From a virus, in the IMG/VR virus record IMGVR_UViG_3300044977_000044, positions 1 through 50,567 of that record: 50,567 nucleotides of DNA. One strand, written 5' to 3'. Under the pieces are notes generated by a model. The model searched no databases, was not told where the DNA came from, and saw nothing but the letters and a program-made list of their open reading frames with translations. Every line of letters begins with the position of its first letter. The stretch's first letter is position 1. Of the stretch, positions 6,029 through 13,030 are shown piece after piece. The translations under genes were made by a program, and so were the position numbers.

Positions 6029-6640
6029 ATGGCAGATTCAACAATACCAGCTCCAGCGGAGCTGGACGTTACGCCAGAGCCGTTAATTTGTGCTGACCTG
6101 GCACCAGAACACTTCCACGAACGTCAACATTGTATACAATGTCACCGTATTTACTGTCCCCACTTCCAGTCTGAAATTGACTCCAACTTCTGTCGAGTCT
6201 GCCTAACGGCAGCGTCCGCTTCGGTAACTGAAAGTCCCCTTCCACCTGACTCTGAAGGAATCCACCACGAAGGCAAGTACATCATGCCTACCGGCTCGGT
6301 TTACAAGACTTTACCTCGCGCGATCGCGGACATGGCCGATAACGAGCTTGAAGAATACCTCAAGCTCATGAAAAACGAAGTTAAGAACGCCGAAACTACG
6401 TTGCAGTACCGGCGCATTGCGGTAAGCATCGGCGAAGTCGAGTCGGATCATCGGAAAGTCTTGGAAAGCCGAAGGCTTCGTGGACTAAAGTTACCGAAGC
6501 AGGAAGGCGTTATTAAGATTGGCAGTGATGCTGGCAAGCCTAGCAAGAGCTTGGCAGGCGTAGCCGTCCAGCTCAAGACGCTCGGTATTACGAAAGAAAT
6601 GCTAGAAGCATTACTAAAAGCGAAAGGACCGAAACCATGA
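6029..6640 (+). CDS. Cys/His-rich N-terminal domain protein, unknown
   Basis: A 203-residue protein. ATG 6029 is preferred over GTG 6020, which lies inside the GAAGGTG ribosome site. Residues 22-60 hold C, H, H, CxxCH, CPH and CxxC, a two-metal cross-brace-like pattern (reminiscent of B-box or similar zinc modules). The rest is a long charged helix (about 105-150) and a Lys-rich C-terminal segment. No catalytic motif is visible. It is translationally coupled (ATGA) to the membrane protein at 6637. A protein-protein adaptor role is plausible. Confidence 0.7.
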   Translation: MADSTIPAPAELDVTPEPLICADLAPEHFHERQHCIQCHRIYCPHFQSEIDSNFCRVCLTAASASVTESPLPPDSEGIHHEGKYIMPTGSVYKTLPRAIADMADNELEEYLKLMKNEVKNAETTLQYRRIAVSIGEVESDHRKVLESRRLRGLKLPKQEGVIKIGSDAGKPSKSLAGVAVQLKTLGITKEMLEALLKAKGPKP

Positions 6641-6891
6641 ACATAGTTGCCAAACTTGGCCAGAACATCCAATTCGTTGCGTTTTGGGCACATTTCGGCG
6701 TAGCCGCCTTGGCGGTGGGGCACTTGCCACATCCGTGGCTTGCGTTCGTAATTATTGCGTTAGCGGCGGGTGTAAAAGAATTTTGGTTCGATGCCAAGTA
6801 TGAAAGCAATCCGCCGCAAACGTTCATGGACGGCTTAGAAGATTGGATTGGATGGGCCGCTGGTGCGTTTGTTGGTATTTATTTACGGTAA
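6637..6891 (+). CDS. Small membrane protein (phage inner-membrane type)
   Basis: An 84-residue protein with two strong hydrophobic segments (about 12-28 and 33-45) and a third weaker one at the C-terminus (WIGWAAGAFVGIYL). A conserved-looking loop KEFWFDAKYE...QTFMDGLEDW links them; I recall similar loops in many phage-encoded membrane proteins of unknown role. It is coupled by ATGA to the preceding gene. A holin-like function cannot be excluded, but its place among early genes argues against lysis. Confidence 0.7.
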   Translation: MNIVAKLGQNIQFVAFWAHFGVAALAVGHLPHPWLAFVIIALAAGVKEFWFDAKYESNPPQTFMDGLEDWIGWAAGAFVGIYLR

Positions 6892-6952
6892 GGAGTAGCG
6901 TTGAACACGGTGGAATCGAAGGCATCTTCGAGGAAACCACAAGGAGAATCCA

Positions 6953-7330
6953 ATGAAAAACTCAGAGCTCGCAAAGCAGGCATACGACGAACTCGAGCAA
7001 GTCATGAGAGAGGCTTTTGAGAAGTGCCACGCGGTCCTGATTGGATCGCACTACGACTTCGACAAGTACGAACTGACCAGCGACGGTGTCGAGATCACAG
7101 GCTACGACTACCGCTGCGGCGGTGACTACGAATCGTTCACCATTCCCTATGCCGATCTCGACGACATCGACGCCTTCGTGGTCAGGCGGCAGGCTGAGAT
7201 CGAGGAAGCAAAGCGCAAAGCGGTAGAGAAGCAAGCTGCCGAAGAAGCGCGGAAGAAGGCGACGGCAGCCGAAGCTGAGCACCAGCAGTACCTCAAACTG
7301 AAAGCAAAATACGAAGGAGCAGCACAATGA
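6953..7330 (+). CDS. Coiled-coil early protein, unknown
   Basis: A 125-residue protein with AAGGAGA just upstream of ATG 6953. The N-terminal part (1-80) is a mixed alpha/beta acidic domain with Asp/Tyr-rich strands. Residues 80-120 form a long Ala/Glu/Lys helix, likely a coiled coil. It overlaps the next start by ATGA. It is not recognised; the shape suggests a small adaptor or inhibitor that dimerises through its C-terminus. Confidence 0.7.
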   Translation: MKNSELAKQAYDELEQVMREAFEKCHAVLIGSHYDFDKYELTSDGVEITGYDYRCGGDYESFTIPYADLDDIDAFVVRRQAEIEEAKRKAVEKQAAEEARKKATAAEAEHQQYLKLKAKYEGAAQ

Positions 7331-7449
7331 AAACGAAAGACCTGATCACAGAACTGCAAGAAGCCGATCTGAGTAGACATTTGGCGGCTCCCGGCTCTCC
7401 CTCAACTCAAACGGCTCAGAAGAACGAGCAGAAAGGAACGCACGAGTGA
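7327..7449 (+). CDS. 40-residue coupled small protein
   Basis: The ATG overlaps the previous stop (ATGA), with AAGGAG about 8 bases upstream, and its TGA overlaps the GTG start of the next gene (GTGA). The first 18 residues form an amphipathic helix; the remainder is polar and probably disordered. The tight coupling on both sides is the main evidence that it is translated; it may chiefly serve to bring ribosomes to the 7446 gene. Confidence 0.5.
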   Translation: MKTKDLITELQEADLSRHLAAPGSPSTQTAQKNEQKGTHE

Positions 7450-7928
7450 GAACTGACGCGTATCTGTCAGATGATCGTAAGTATCGGTACTGGCTACTTC
7501 GCGTATGGGACGATTCGCTGCCGATTGATTGCAAATGTGGTGTCAATCCGTCTAAGGCAGATGAGAAAGAGAACGATCCAACAATCCGAAAGGATATCGG
7601 CTTCTCAGAGAGACAAGGATTCGGGGGCTTGCTAAAGGTCAACCTATCCGCGTTTCGTAGCACCGACCCAAAGGGTGCGCGGTATCAGCCAATTGGTGAG
7701 TTCAACACACCTTCACACATTCGGCAATACTATGACACGTTCAACGCAAAACAGATGACGTTCTGTTGGGGAAGAAACGGAAGTCATTTCTTTACTCAGG
7801 CTTCTAACCTGCGAGCCGAATTTCCTAAGGCGATGTGTTTCGGTAAAAATCCAGATGGCACGCCGCGTCACACGCTAATGCTGCCGTATACAACAGAATT
7901 AGAACTGTACGAGCCGATACCGTATTGA
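7446..7928 (+). CDS. DUF1643 family protein
   Basis: A 160-residue protein starting at GTG 7446, coupled by GTGA, with AAAGGAACG upstream. It shows the family hallmarks: GVNPSKAD near residue 32, DPTIRKDIGF, GFGGLLKVNLSAFRSTDPK, and the later AKQMTFCWGRNG with a final short strand region. DUF1643 proteins are common in phages and bacteria and have no settled function as far as I know. The length is close to the usual 150-180 residues, so it appears intact. Confidence 0.85.
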   Translation: MRTDAYLSDDRKYRYWLLRVWDDSLPIDCKCGVNPSKADEKENDPTIRKDIGFSERQGFGGLLKVNLSAFRSTDPKGARYQPIGEFNTPSHIRQYYDTFNAKQMTFCWGRNGSHFFTQASNLRAEFPKAMCFGKNPDGTPRHTLMLPYTTELELYEPIPY

Positions 7929-7972
7929 CACGTGGCGGCTCTCCCTCAGTAGAAGAGAAAGGAACGGAGTAA

Positions 7973-8119
7973 ATGATGCCTTCCGAAATGACGCCTTGCG
8001 AAATAGGGAGCGCTGGGATGCTGGTCATGTTCCTCGCGTGCTGCTACTTAGTTGATCGCATACGCGACTTGCAGAAAGAAATTGAGCGACTAGCAGAGAC
8101 AAGAAAGGAACCGCAATGA
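7973..8119 (+). CDS. 48-residue single-pass membrane protein
   Basis: ATG 7973 (or 7976) follows a GGAACGGAGT ribosome site. Residues 11-28 are hydrophobic (GSAGMLVMFLACCYLV), predicting one membrane helix, followed by a charged helix RIRDLQKEIERLAETRK that could form a coiled coil in the cytoplasm. The stop overlaps the next start (ATGA). This resembles small phage membrane anchors or an i-spanin-like layout, but the function is unknown. Confidence 0.6.
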   Translation: MMPSEMTPCEIGSAGMLVMFLACCYLVDRIRDLQKEIERLAETRKEPQ

Positions 8120-8295
8120 GCGACCAGGAAACGACCGAAATGACTACCGCAAAGCCGGAACAGGCTCGACAAGCCGTTAAACTCCGCTCTCAGTATGAAT
8201 CGGATCGTGCAGCCTTAGCCCAGTTCTACCGCGACTTGATCGCATCCGCAACCGACGACGAGAAACTCCACAACTTGTATCAGGAGCATGGGTAG
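8116..8295 (+). CDS. 59-residue helical protein, unknown
   Basis: Coupled by ATGA to the membrane peptide, with AAAGGAA upstream. After a polar N-terminus, residues 13-58 predict one or two helices rich in Gln, Ala and Asp. There are no cysteines or motifs. It could pair with its membrane-anchored neighbour. Confidence 0.55.
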   Translation: MSDQETTEMTTAKPEQARQAVKLRSQYESDRAALAQFYRDLIASATDDEKLHNLYQEHG

Positions 8296-8382
8296 GGACC
8301 CGTAAAGAACTCACCGCAAGCGTTGCTTCGTAGAATAAAAAGCGTTTGAACTTTTAAGGGGCTATGGGGCAGGAAAGGGTGA

Positions 8383-8679
8383 ATGATGACGACTAAACTC
8401 GGACGGAGTCGAGAAGGTCACGATAAAGAGGCCGCGTCGGACGATCCGCCAACCTGCAACAAGTGTGGCGATGAATTTACGGTGCCAGACGGCTACGAAG
8501 TCACTGATTACTGCAATCCATGCGCTCAGGAATTGGTGCCGGAACTACTCACAGTCTTAGAAGCGATTGTGACTTCCGCCAACAACGGCAACGAGCCGGG
8601 GCGGACATGGATTATGGTCGCAGGCGGATTGATTGATTCTGCCGAGGCCGCAATCAAAAAGGCGAAGGCTAACTTATGA
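8383..8679 (+). CDS. Small zinc-binding protein ahead of the nuclease gene
   Basis: A 98-residue protein with AGGAAAGGG a few bases before ATG 8383 (ATG 8386 is also possible). Residues 25-48 hold CNKCG and CNPC, a classical four-cysteine zinc ribbon, followed by two helices with a small hydrophobic centre. It overlaps the nuclease start as ATGA, and that nuclease also begins with a CPNCG ribbon, so the two may work together on DNA. The gap before it (8296-8382) shows only AT-rich spacer. Confidence 0.7.
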   Translation: MMTTKLGRSREGHDKEAASDDPPTCNKCGDEFTVPDGYEVTDYCNPCAQELVPELLTVLEAIVTSANNGNEPGRTWIMVAGGLIDSAEAAIKKAKANL

Positions 8680-9908
8680 GCGAAAAACCAGTGGACCATA
8701 ACGCTAAGCAAGATACAGCGTCGCAGAAATGCCCCAATTGCGGAAGCGAAACTGGTAAACGTGGATGGATAACGATCCCGCCGCGATCAGTCGGCTCTAT
8801 AGCAATGTTCGGACGTGATGAACTATGTACGCATCGCTGGCATGACGAGCCTGCCGATTCCCTCGCTGCCATGTGCGACCGAGCAAGCCGAGAAACGCCG
8901 CTACCGTACTTTGTAAAACAAAACGGCGACGGTCGTTTACACTTCAGTGTCGATTCTTCGATGCTAACTTCATTCTCGAAGTGTCCCACACTTTTCCGTT
9001 ACCAATACGTCCAGTTACAACGCCGTAAGGGAATGCCCGGAGCCATGAGCATCGGCGGATGGTGGTCCAAAGTCCTGGAGCTGTTTTACACGAACATGCA
9101 GTCTCGACAAAAGAGCAACGCCGGTTACGTAACGCGTAGCGAAATGATGGCCTTTGCCGCAAGCGCGTGGCAGTCTTGTAACATGGAAGCCATGAAGTTA
9201 CAAAACGCGAAAGCGTATGACGCCTTTGGCGGCCCGCTCGGCGCCGCGGCAATGGCCAGTGAATATTACGACCGCATCGGCGGCATTGACAACACCAATC
9301 TAAAGATTATATCTAGCGAAGCTGGCTTCGGACTTCGCGGTGAAATGGTCCTCTTCGAGGACAATGAAATTGTCATTCATTACATCGGTAAACCAGACCT
9401 TACGGTCTATGATAGTGCATCAAAAGTGCTTGCACCGTTAGATCACAAAACTGTAGACCGTATCAAATCCGATATCCAACGCAAGTACAAACCGCACGGT
9501 CAAACCTGCGGTTATATTTGGGCTATCGGCAAGTTAGCTAAAAGCCTCGGCTTTGACATCCCCGTGGACCGCTGCATCATAAACATCGCAGCGCGACTAC
9601 CACCGGCGGAGAAACCGAAGGACGGCAAGCCGAAACCGCGCTTCACGCGCGTGTATCCAACGTATTCGCCAGATGAAATCGAAGAGTGGCGACTTTCAGT
9701 TCTGTCGAAGGTAAGAGCAATCCGTAACGCAATCTTGACAGACTCATGGTACATGAGCGACAGCTCCTGCCACTTGTACGGAGGTTGCGACTTCCGCCTC
9801 GTCGATAGTGTAGCTCCAGCGAACCGAGACATAGTCCTACGAAGTGACTACGTTACGGTGGAACCGTGGGTGCCTTACGAAGTTGAAGATGAACAAACCG
9901 GAGAATAA
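8676..9908 (+). CDS. PD-(D/E)XK nuclease (RecB/Cas4-like exonuclease)
   Basis: A 410-residue protein. An N-terminal ribbon CPNCG (about 19-23) precedes the nuclease domain. The SMLTSFSKCPTLFRYQYV segment (about 90-107) is the helix-1 signature of the PDDEXK_1 superfamily. Later, GKPDLTVYD supplies the active-site Asp, LDHKT the (D/E)XK pair, and GQTCGYIWAI the conserved motif IV Gln/Tyr helix. Such phage enzymes resect DNA ends for recombination; the next two genes (Sak4-like ATPase, ssDNA-binding-like protein) fit that job. An extra Cys group near the C-terminus (CHLYGGC) might ligate a metal or an iron-sulfur cluster, as in Cas4-type nucleases. Confidence 0.82.
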   Translation: MSEKPVDHNAKQDTASQKCPNCGSETGKRGWITIPPRSVGSIAMFGRDELCTHRWHDEPADSLAAMCDRASRETPLPYFVKQNGDGRLHFSVDSSMLTSFSKCPTLFRYQYVQLQRRKGMPGAMSIGGWWSKVLELFYTNMQSRQKSNAGYVTRSEMMAFAASAWQSCNMEAMKLQNAKAYDAFGGPLGAAAMASEYYDRIGGIDNTNLKIISSEAGFGLRGEMVLFEDNEIVIHYIGKPDLTVYDSASKVLAPLDHKTVDRIKSDIQRKYKPHGQTCGYIWAIGKLAKSLGFDIPVDRCIINIAARLPPAEKPKDGKPKPRFTRVYPTYSPDEIEEWRLSVLSKVRAIRNAILTDSWYMSDSSCHLYGGCDFRLVDSVAPANRDIVLRSDYVTVEPWVPYEVEDEQTGE

Positions 9909-9910
9909 AA

Positions 9911-10708
9911 ATGCCAACAGACGTTACAAGTATGGAAAAGGCTACCGCCTTTGAGAAGCTGACGCTCCTTGAAGTTGGGCCAGAGAAAGGCGGCAAGTCT
10001 CGCCTTGCGGCCACGGGGCGTAAACCCGTACTGTTCCTTGACTATGACCGACGCGCCGCGGCAGTAAGCGGAATACCTGGCGTATTCGCCATCACGAAAC
10101 CGTTAATCGACCCGGCTTGGCCGAACCAACCTACTGCGTATCAGCAAACGCTTAACATCCTTGGCGAGTTGGAACAGCACAAGATTGATCTCGGTGATGC
10201 CTCTGGTCCCAAGTTGCCAAAGACTCTCGTCTTTGACTCCGTCGCAAGCTTCGCTAAGTGCGCTGGCGCATATGCGTGGTTCACCACACCGGACATCCGT
10301 CGAACAATCTCCGTTGGCGGTCAACAGTTCCACCTCCCGAAGGGCTTTGACGGCTGGAACGCCGAGATGTCTCTTGTAGAGTCGGCCATCTTGCGAGCGT
10401 TAGCGATACCAGACCTGGACGTCATTTGTACGCTGCATGAACAGCCCGAAGAGGCTCCAGAATCCACGAACGAAAAGCCCAGTTTCACTGGCAAGTTCGC
10501 CATTTACCCCACCCGGTACAAACTCCTGCTCAAATGGTTTAACGAAGTTTGGAGGGTAACAAGAGAAGACGCAAATGGCCCGAAGATTCAAGTCGTGCCG
10601 AATTGGCAATTTACTTCCGCTGCTACAAACCTTGGTATAACGTTAGTTGACAAACCGGACATTTCTTATTTAATAGACAAGGCTTTATCCAACGGTCACA
10701 AGCCGTAA
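9911..10708 (+). CDS. Sak4-like RecA-fold ATPase (single-strand annealing)
   Basis: A 265-residue protein. Walker A is GPEKGGKSR (near residue 23), Walker B is TLVFDSV, and a C-terminal strand VICTLHEQPEE fits the AAA_24 / phage nucleotide-binding family that includes Sak4 annealases. The serine after the lysine satisfies the P-loop. These proteins bind ssDNA and promote annealing or short strand exchange together with a phage SSB. It lies 3 bases after the nuclease and 28 bases before the SSB-like gene, forming a recombination trio. The length is normal for the family. Confidence 0.8.
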   Translation: MPTDVTSMEKATAFEKLTLLEVGPEKGGKSRLAATGRKPVLFLDYDRRAAAVSGIPGVFAITKPLIDPAWPNQPTAYQQTLNILGELEQHKIDLGDASGPKLPKTLVFDSVASFAKCAGAYAWFTTPDIRRTISVGGQQFHLPKGFDGWNAEMSLVESAILRALAIPDLDVICTLHEQPEEAPESTNEKPSFTGKFAIYPTRYKLLLKWFNEVWRVTREDANGPKIQVVPNWQFTSAATNLGITLVDKPDISYLIDKALSNGHKP

Positions 10709-10736
10709 CTTAACTAAACCAGAAAAGGACAAAACA

Positions 10737-11195
10737 ATGCCAAAAATCAAAGGTTCCAAAGAGTCGCTTGAAGGCAAAGCGGCATTGCCGGGCGGAATTT
10801 TCACGTTCCGTCTTGACGGTTTCGATCCAAAGCTGTCCAAGGACACAAAGTCGGTAAACCTTCAACCTAAGATGAAGGTTATCAATCACCAACAGCACAA
10901 CGATTCGAGAATCTTCGAGAACCTGAACTCTCAGGCGACTTGGGTCATGCGTGATTTTTGCCACTCTCTTGGCGTTCTGATGGATGGACCAGATCAGACG
11001 GATATGCCAGGTGAGTTCCAAGGGCCAGAAGCCGATCCGAGCCAATGGAAGTACGTCGGCCCACTTGTGGGCCAGACTGGCCAAGTCGAACTGACGACAG
11101 TTCCGAATCTGAAAGGTGGAACACGAACCGTACCGAAGCGTTACCTTTGCAGGATTCTGGGCTGCGTCGTAAAACATTCTGAGTCCCTCGTCTAA
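10737..11195 (+). CDS. ssDNA-binding-like protein (DUF669-type)
   Basis: A 152-residue protein. LPGGIFTFRLDGFDPKLSKDTKSVNLQPKM-type strands followed by NSQATWVMRDFCHSLGV resemble phage DUF669-type proteins, which are proposed single-stranded DNA-binding proteins and commonly sit beside Sak4-like ATPases. No zinc site or enzyme motif is seen. AGAAAAGGA upstream of ATG 10737 supports the start. The tail has a basic segment (RTVPKRYLCR). Assignment rests on context as much as on sequence. Confidence 0.6.
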   Translation: MPKIKGSKESLEGKAALPGGIFTFRLDGFDPKLSKDTKSVNLQPKMKVINHQQHNDSRIFENLNSQATWVMRDFCHSLGVLMDGPDQTDMPGEFQGPEADPSQWKYVGPLVGQTGQVELTTVPNLKGGTRTVPKRYLCRILGCVVKHSESLV

Positions 11196-11412
11196 CGACG
11201 ATAACTTGGAACAAGTTCACCGTGGCTGTGCCAAGCTCCACCACTTACGTGGTACAAACTGAGCGTCAGGCAAAGCCGTAGACGGTGAGTGGACTCCGTT
11301 GCTAATCCGGCGGCTAACACCAAAGCGTAGTTGAGCAATGCTATGTAGCGTCGTCAAGGATCACGCGGAGCGGGAAGGTTAGCAAAACCGCATAGTCCAT
11401 TTGAGGAGCCGA
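11196..11412 (+). other. 217-bp structured non-coding gap inside the early operon
   Basis: No convincing reading frame, though its neighbours are tightly packed. It contains several perfect hairpins: AACTTG-GAA-CAAGTT (11203-11217), TGGC-TGT-GCCA (11223-11233), ACCAC-TTAC-GTGGT (11240-11253) and a two-part stem CGTC/GACG outside GGC-AAA-GCC (11264-11284). ACGACG (11195-11200) can pair with CGTCGT (11349-11354) to close the whole group. GGTG (11284-11287) can pair with CACC (11318-11321). This reads like a multi-branched RNA (leader, processing site or ncRNA). No T-tract is present, so it is not a simple terminator. Confidence 0.55.
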
Positions 11413-11628
11413 ATGGCTGACAAAGAACTAACATCGAATGCCTACTGCATCGGATGCAGCGCACGCATTCCAGTCTACGAACTTATGTGTAGTTCCTGCA
11501 AACGTAAGTTTCCAGTCCTTGCCTCAAGAGCGAAGCTCTGCTCGGAGTGCGGCAGGCCATATTTTGTACCGCCTACGGCGGAGCAAGTTGAACAGGAAAG
11601 GCTTGAAAAATGCCAGAAACAATCCTGA
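11413..11628 (+). CDS. Double zinc-ribbon small protein
   Basis: A 71-residue protein. ATG 11413 has GAGGAG at good spacing; a TTG at 11401 lies within that site. Three cysteine pairs (CIGC, CSSC, CSECG) cover residues 12-48, enough for one to two zinc ribbons of the zinc-ribbon/rubredoxin-like type. The tail is acidic. It overlaps the methyltransferase gene by 19 bases. Likely a nucleic-acid or protein adaptor; not recognised as a family. Confidence 0.7.
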   Translation: MADKELTSNAYCIGCSARIPVYELMCSSCKRKFPVLASRAKLCSECGRPYFVPPTAEQVEQERLEKCQKQS

Positions 11629-12902
11629 CCGATACAATCCTAACCGATGGGCGTATCCGCGCCGATATGGGGGACATTGACGGTCTTTGTAATTCCATTC
11701 GAGAGTTTGGTTTGATTCAACCAATTGTTATTATACTACTTTCAAGGGCACTAACACCGACGTTAGTCGTTGGCGGCCGCCGGCTTGCAGCTTTGAAACG
11801 CCTCGGTATTAAGAAGCTACAACACGGTATCCATTTTATTTACCGAGGCGAAGAAAGTGACTATCAAAGAAAAGCTGTCGAATTGGAGGAGAATCTCCGA
11901 CGTAAGGAACTTAGCTGGCAAGAACAAGTTACCGCTAAACAAGAACTTCTCCGACTTATGCAGAGCATCCATGGAGTTGCAGAAGTTGGCGGAAGAACTC
12001 GGCAAGAACTTGCGGAAGGAAGCTCAAACGGATTTGGCGTCCGCAAGCTGGCGGCACTCCTTGGCGAAAACCCAACACAGACTAGCAAAGACTTGCGTAT
12101 TGCTGGCGCGATTAAATCCCTACCTCAACTTGCCAAGGCAGACACCAAGGAAGGAGCCTTCCGGCAATTATCCATACTAGGCGCGTTAGCGAGTATGGTC
12201 GTGAACAGGGCGCCGGTTGGGACGACGGTGCCGCAATGGACATTGTATGAAGGAGACTTTAATGCGAATGCAAAACAACTTGGGGACCAAACCGTTGATC
12301 TGGTTTATTCAGATTTGCCGTTTGGCGTATCGCTCTCTCAAATGTCGAAACACGCTGGCGGCGTCGTGGATTACAATGACTCGTGGGATGACATCGTTAA
12401 CTCCCTGGATGCCGTTGGGGTCACCGCCTACAGAGTTCTACGCCCAGATAGATTTGGAATCTTCTGGTTCGGATTCAAGTATTACGAATTACTACGAACT
12501 GCACTTGAGCGAGCGGGATTTACAGTCAATCCTGTTCCTGTTGTCTGGTGGAAGCACACTCGTTCGACAGAGAACCCGAACACCCGCTACGCTAACGGAT
12601 ACGACGCCGCGCTAGTTGCCATGAAAGGCTCCCCGGTCTTTATCCGTCCCGGCTCCGCCAACGTTGTCGATCTACCTTCGGTAGCATCAACCGACAGGCT
12701 GCAAATTGCGCAGCAGCCGGTGGCACTTGTAAAAAAGTTCATTGAAGATACCACTGCCGAAGGCGCTACTGTCGTAGACTTCACCGCAGGTAGCGGCACC
12801 ACAGGCGTTGCGGCGTTGGAGCTGAAACGTAAAGTAATTCTCTTTGAGAAGGAGCCTGCCGCATGTACGTTGATAAAAGCGAGGCTGGGAGCCATCAAAT
12901 AA
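11610..12902 (+). CDS. ParB-like / DNA methyltransferase fusion
   Basis: A 430-residue protein. Residues 1-180 look like a ParB/Srx-type domain: GRIRADMGDIDGLCNSIREFGLIQPIVI, VVGGRRLAALKRLG, and ELEENLRRKELSWQEQ are the classic ParBc boxes. Residues 200-430 form an amino-methyltransferase: SDLPFG is motif IV (catalytic), and VDFTAGSGTTG is motif I (AdoMet binding) placed after it, the order of the beta class (N6-adenine or N4-cytosine). DLPF instead of the usual DPPY/NPPY is a modest deviation. The product would methylate phage DNA, either for restriction protection or for regulation. AGGAAAGG precedes ATG 11610. Confidence 0.85.
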   Translation: MPETILTDTILTDGRIRADMGDIDGLCNSIREFGLIQPIVIILLSRALTPTLVVGGRRLAALKRLGIKKLQHGIHFIYRGEESDYQRKAVELEENLRRKELSWQEQVTAKQELLRLMQSIHGVAEVGGRTRQELAEGSSNGFGVRKLAALLGENPTQTSKDLRIAGAIKSLPQLAKADTKEGAFRQLSILGALASMVVNRAPVGTTVPQWTLYEGDFNANAKQLGDQTVDLVYSDLPFGVSLSQMSKHAGGVVDYNDSWDDIVNSLDAVGVTAYRVLRPDRFGIFWFGFKYYELLRTALERAGFTVNPVPVVWWKHTRSTENPNTRYANGYDAALVAMKGSPVFIRPGSANVVDLPSVASTDRLQIAQQPVALVKKFIEDTTAEGATVVDFTAGSGTTGVAALELKRKVILFEKEPAACTLIKARLGAIK

Positions 12903-13030
12903 AAGAGCTGGTTCTGCAAACTTTGTTTGCGTTAGCCTACGAAGTACAATGGTATCACGAACACTGCCTTGCAGTGTTAGATGAGGACGGAAGTGGGATT
13001 ACTGACCGACGCTTTAAGCAATCTTTGTAG
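12863..13030 (+). CDS. 55-residue protein overlapping methyltransferase and polymerase genes
   Basis: ATG 12863 has GGAG about 9 bases upstream. The frame covers the last 40 bases of the methyltransferase gene and the first 50 of the polymerase gene and bridges the gap between them. The peptide is predicted helical with an acidic tail. The good ribosome site and the gap-filling position support it; overlap with both neighbours weakens it. It may mainly couple translation into the polymerase gene, whose own ribosome site is poor. Confidence 0.45.
   Translation: MYVDKSEAGSHQIKELVLQTLFALAYEVQWYHEHCLAVLDEDGSGITDRRFKQSL

Noticed and set aside
11196-11412. Possible group I intron remnant
   Set aside because: A GCATAGTCC string near the end recalled the group I S element, but I found no matching R element partner or conserved P4-P6 layout, and no interrupted gene flanks it.
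11817-12180. Alternative frames within the ParB-like/methyltransferase gene
   Set aside because: The primary frame has both ParB and methyltransferase motifs over its whole length; the alternatives have none.
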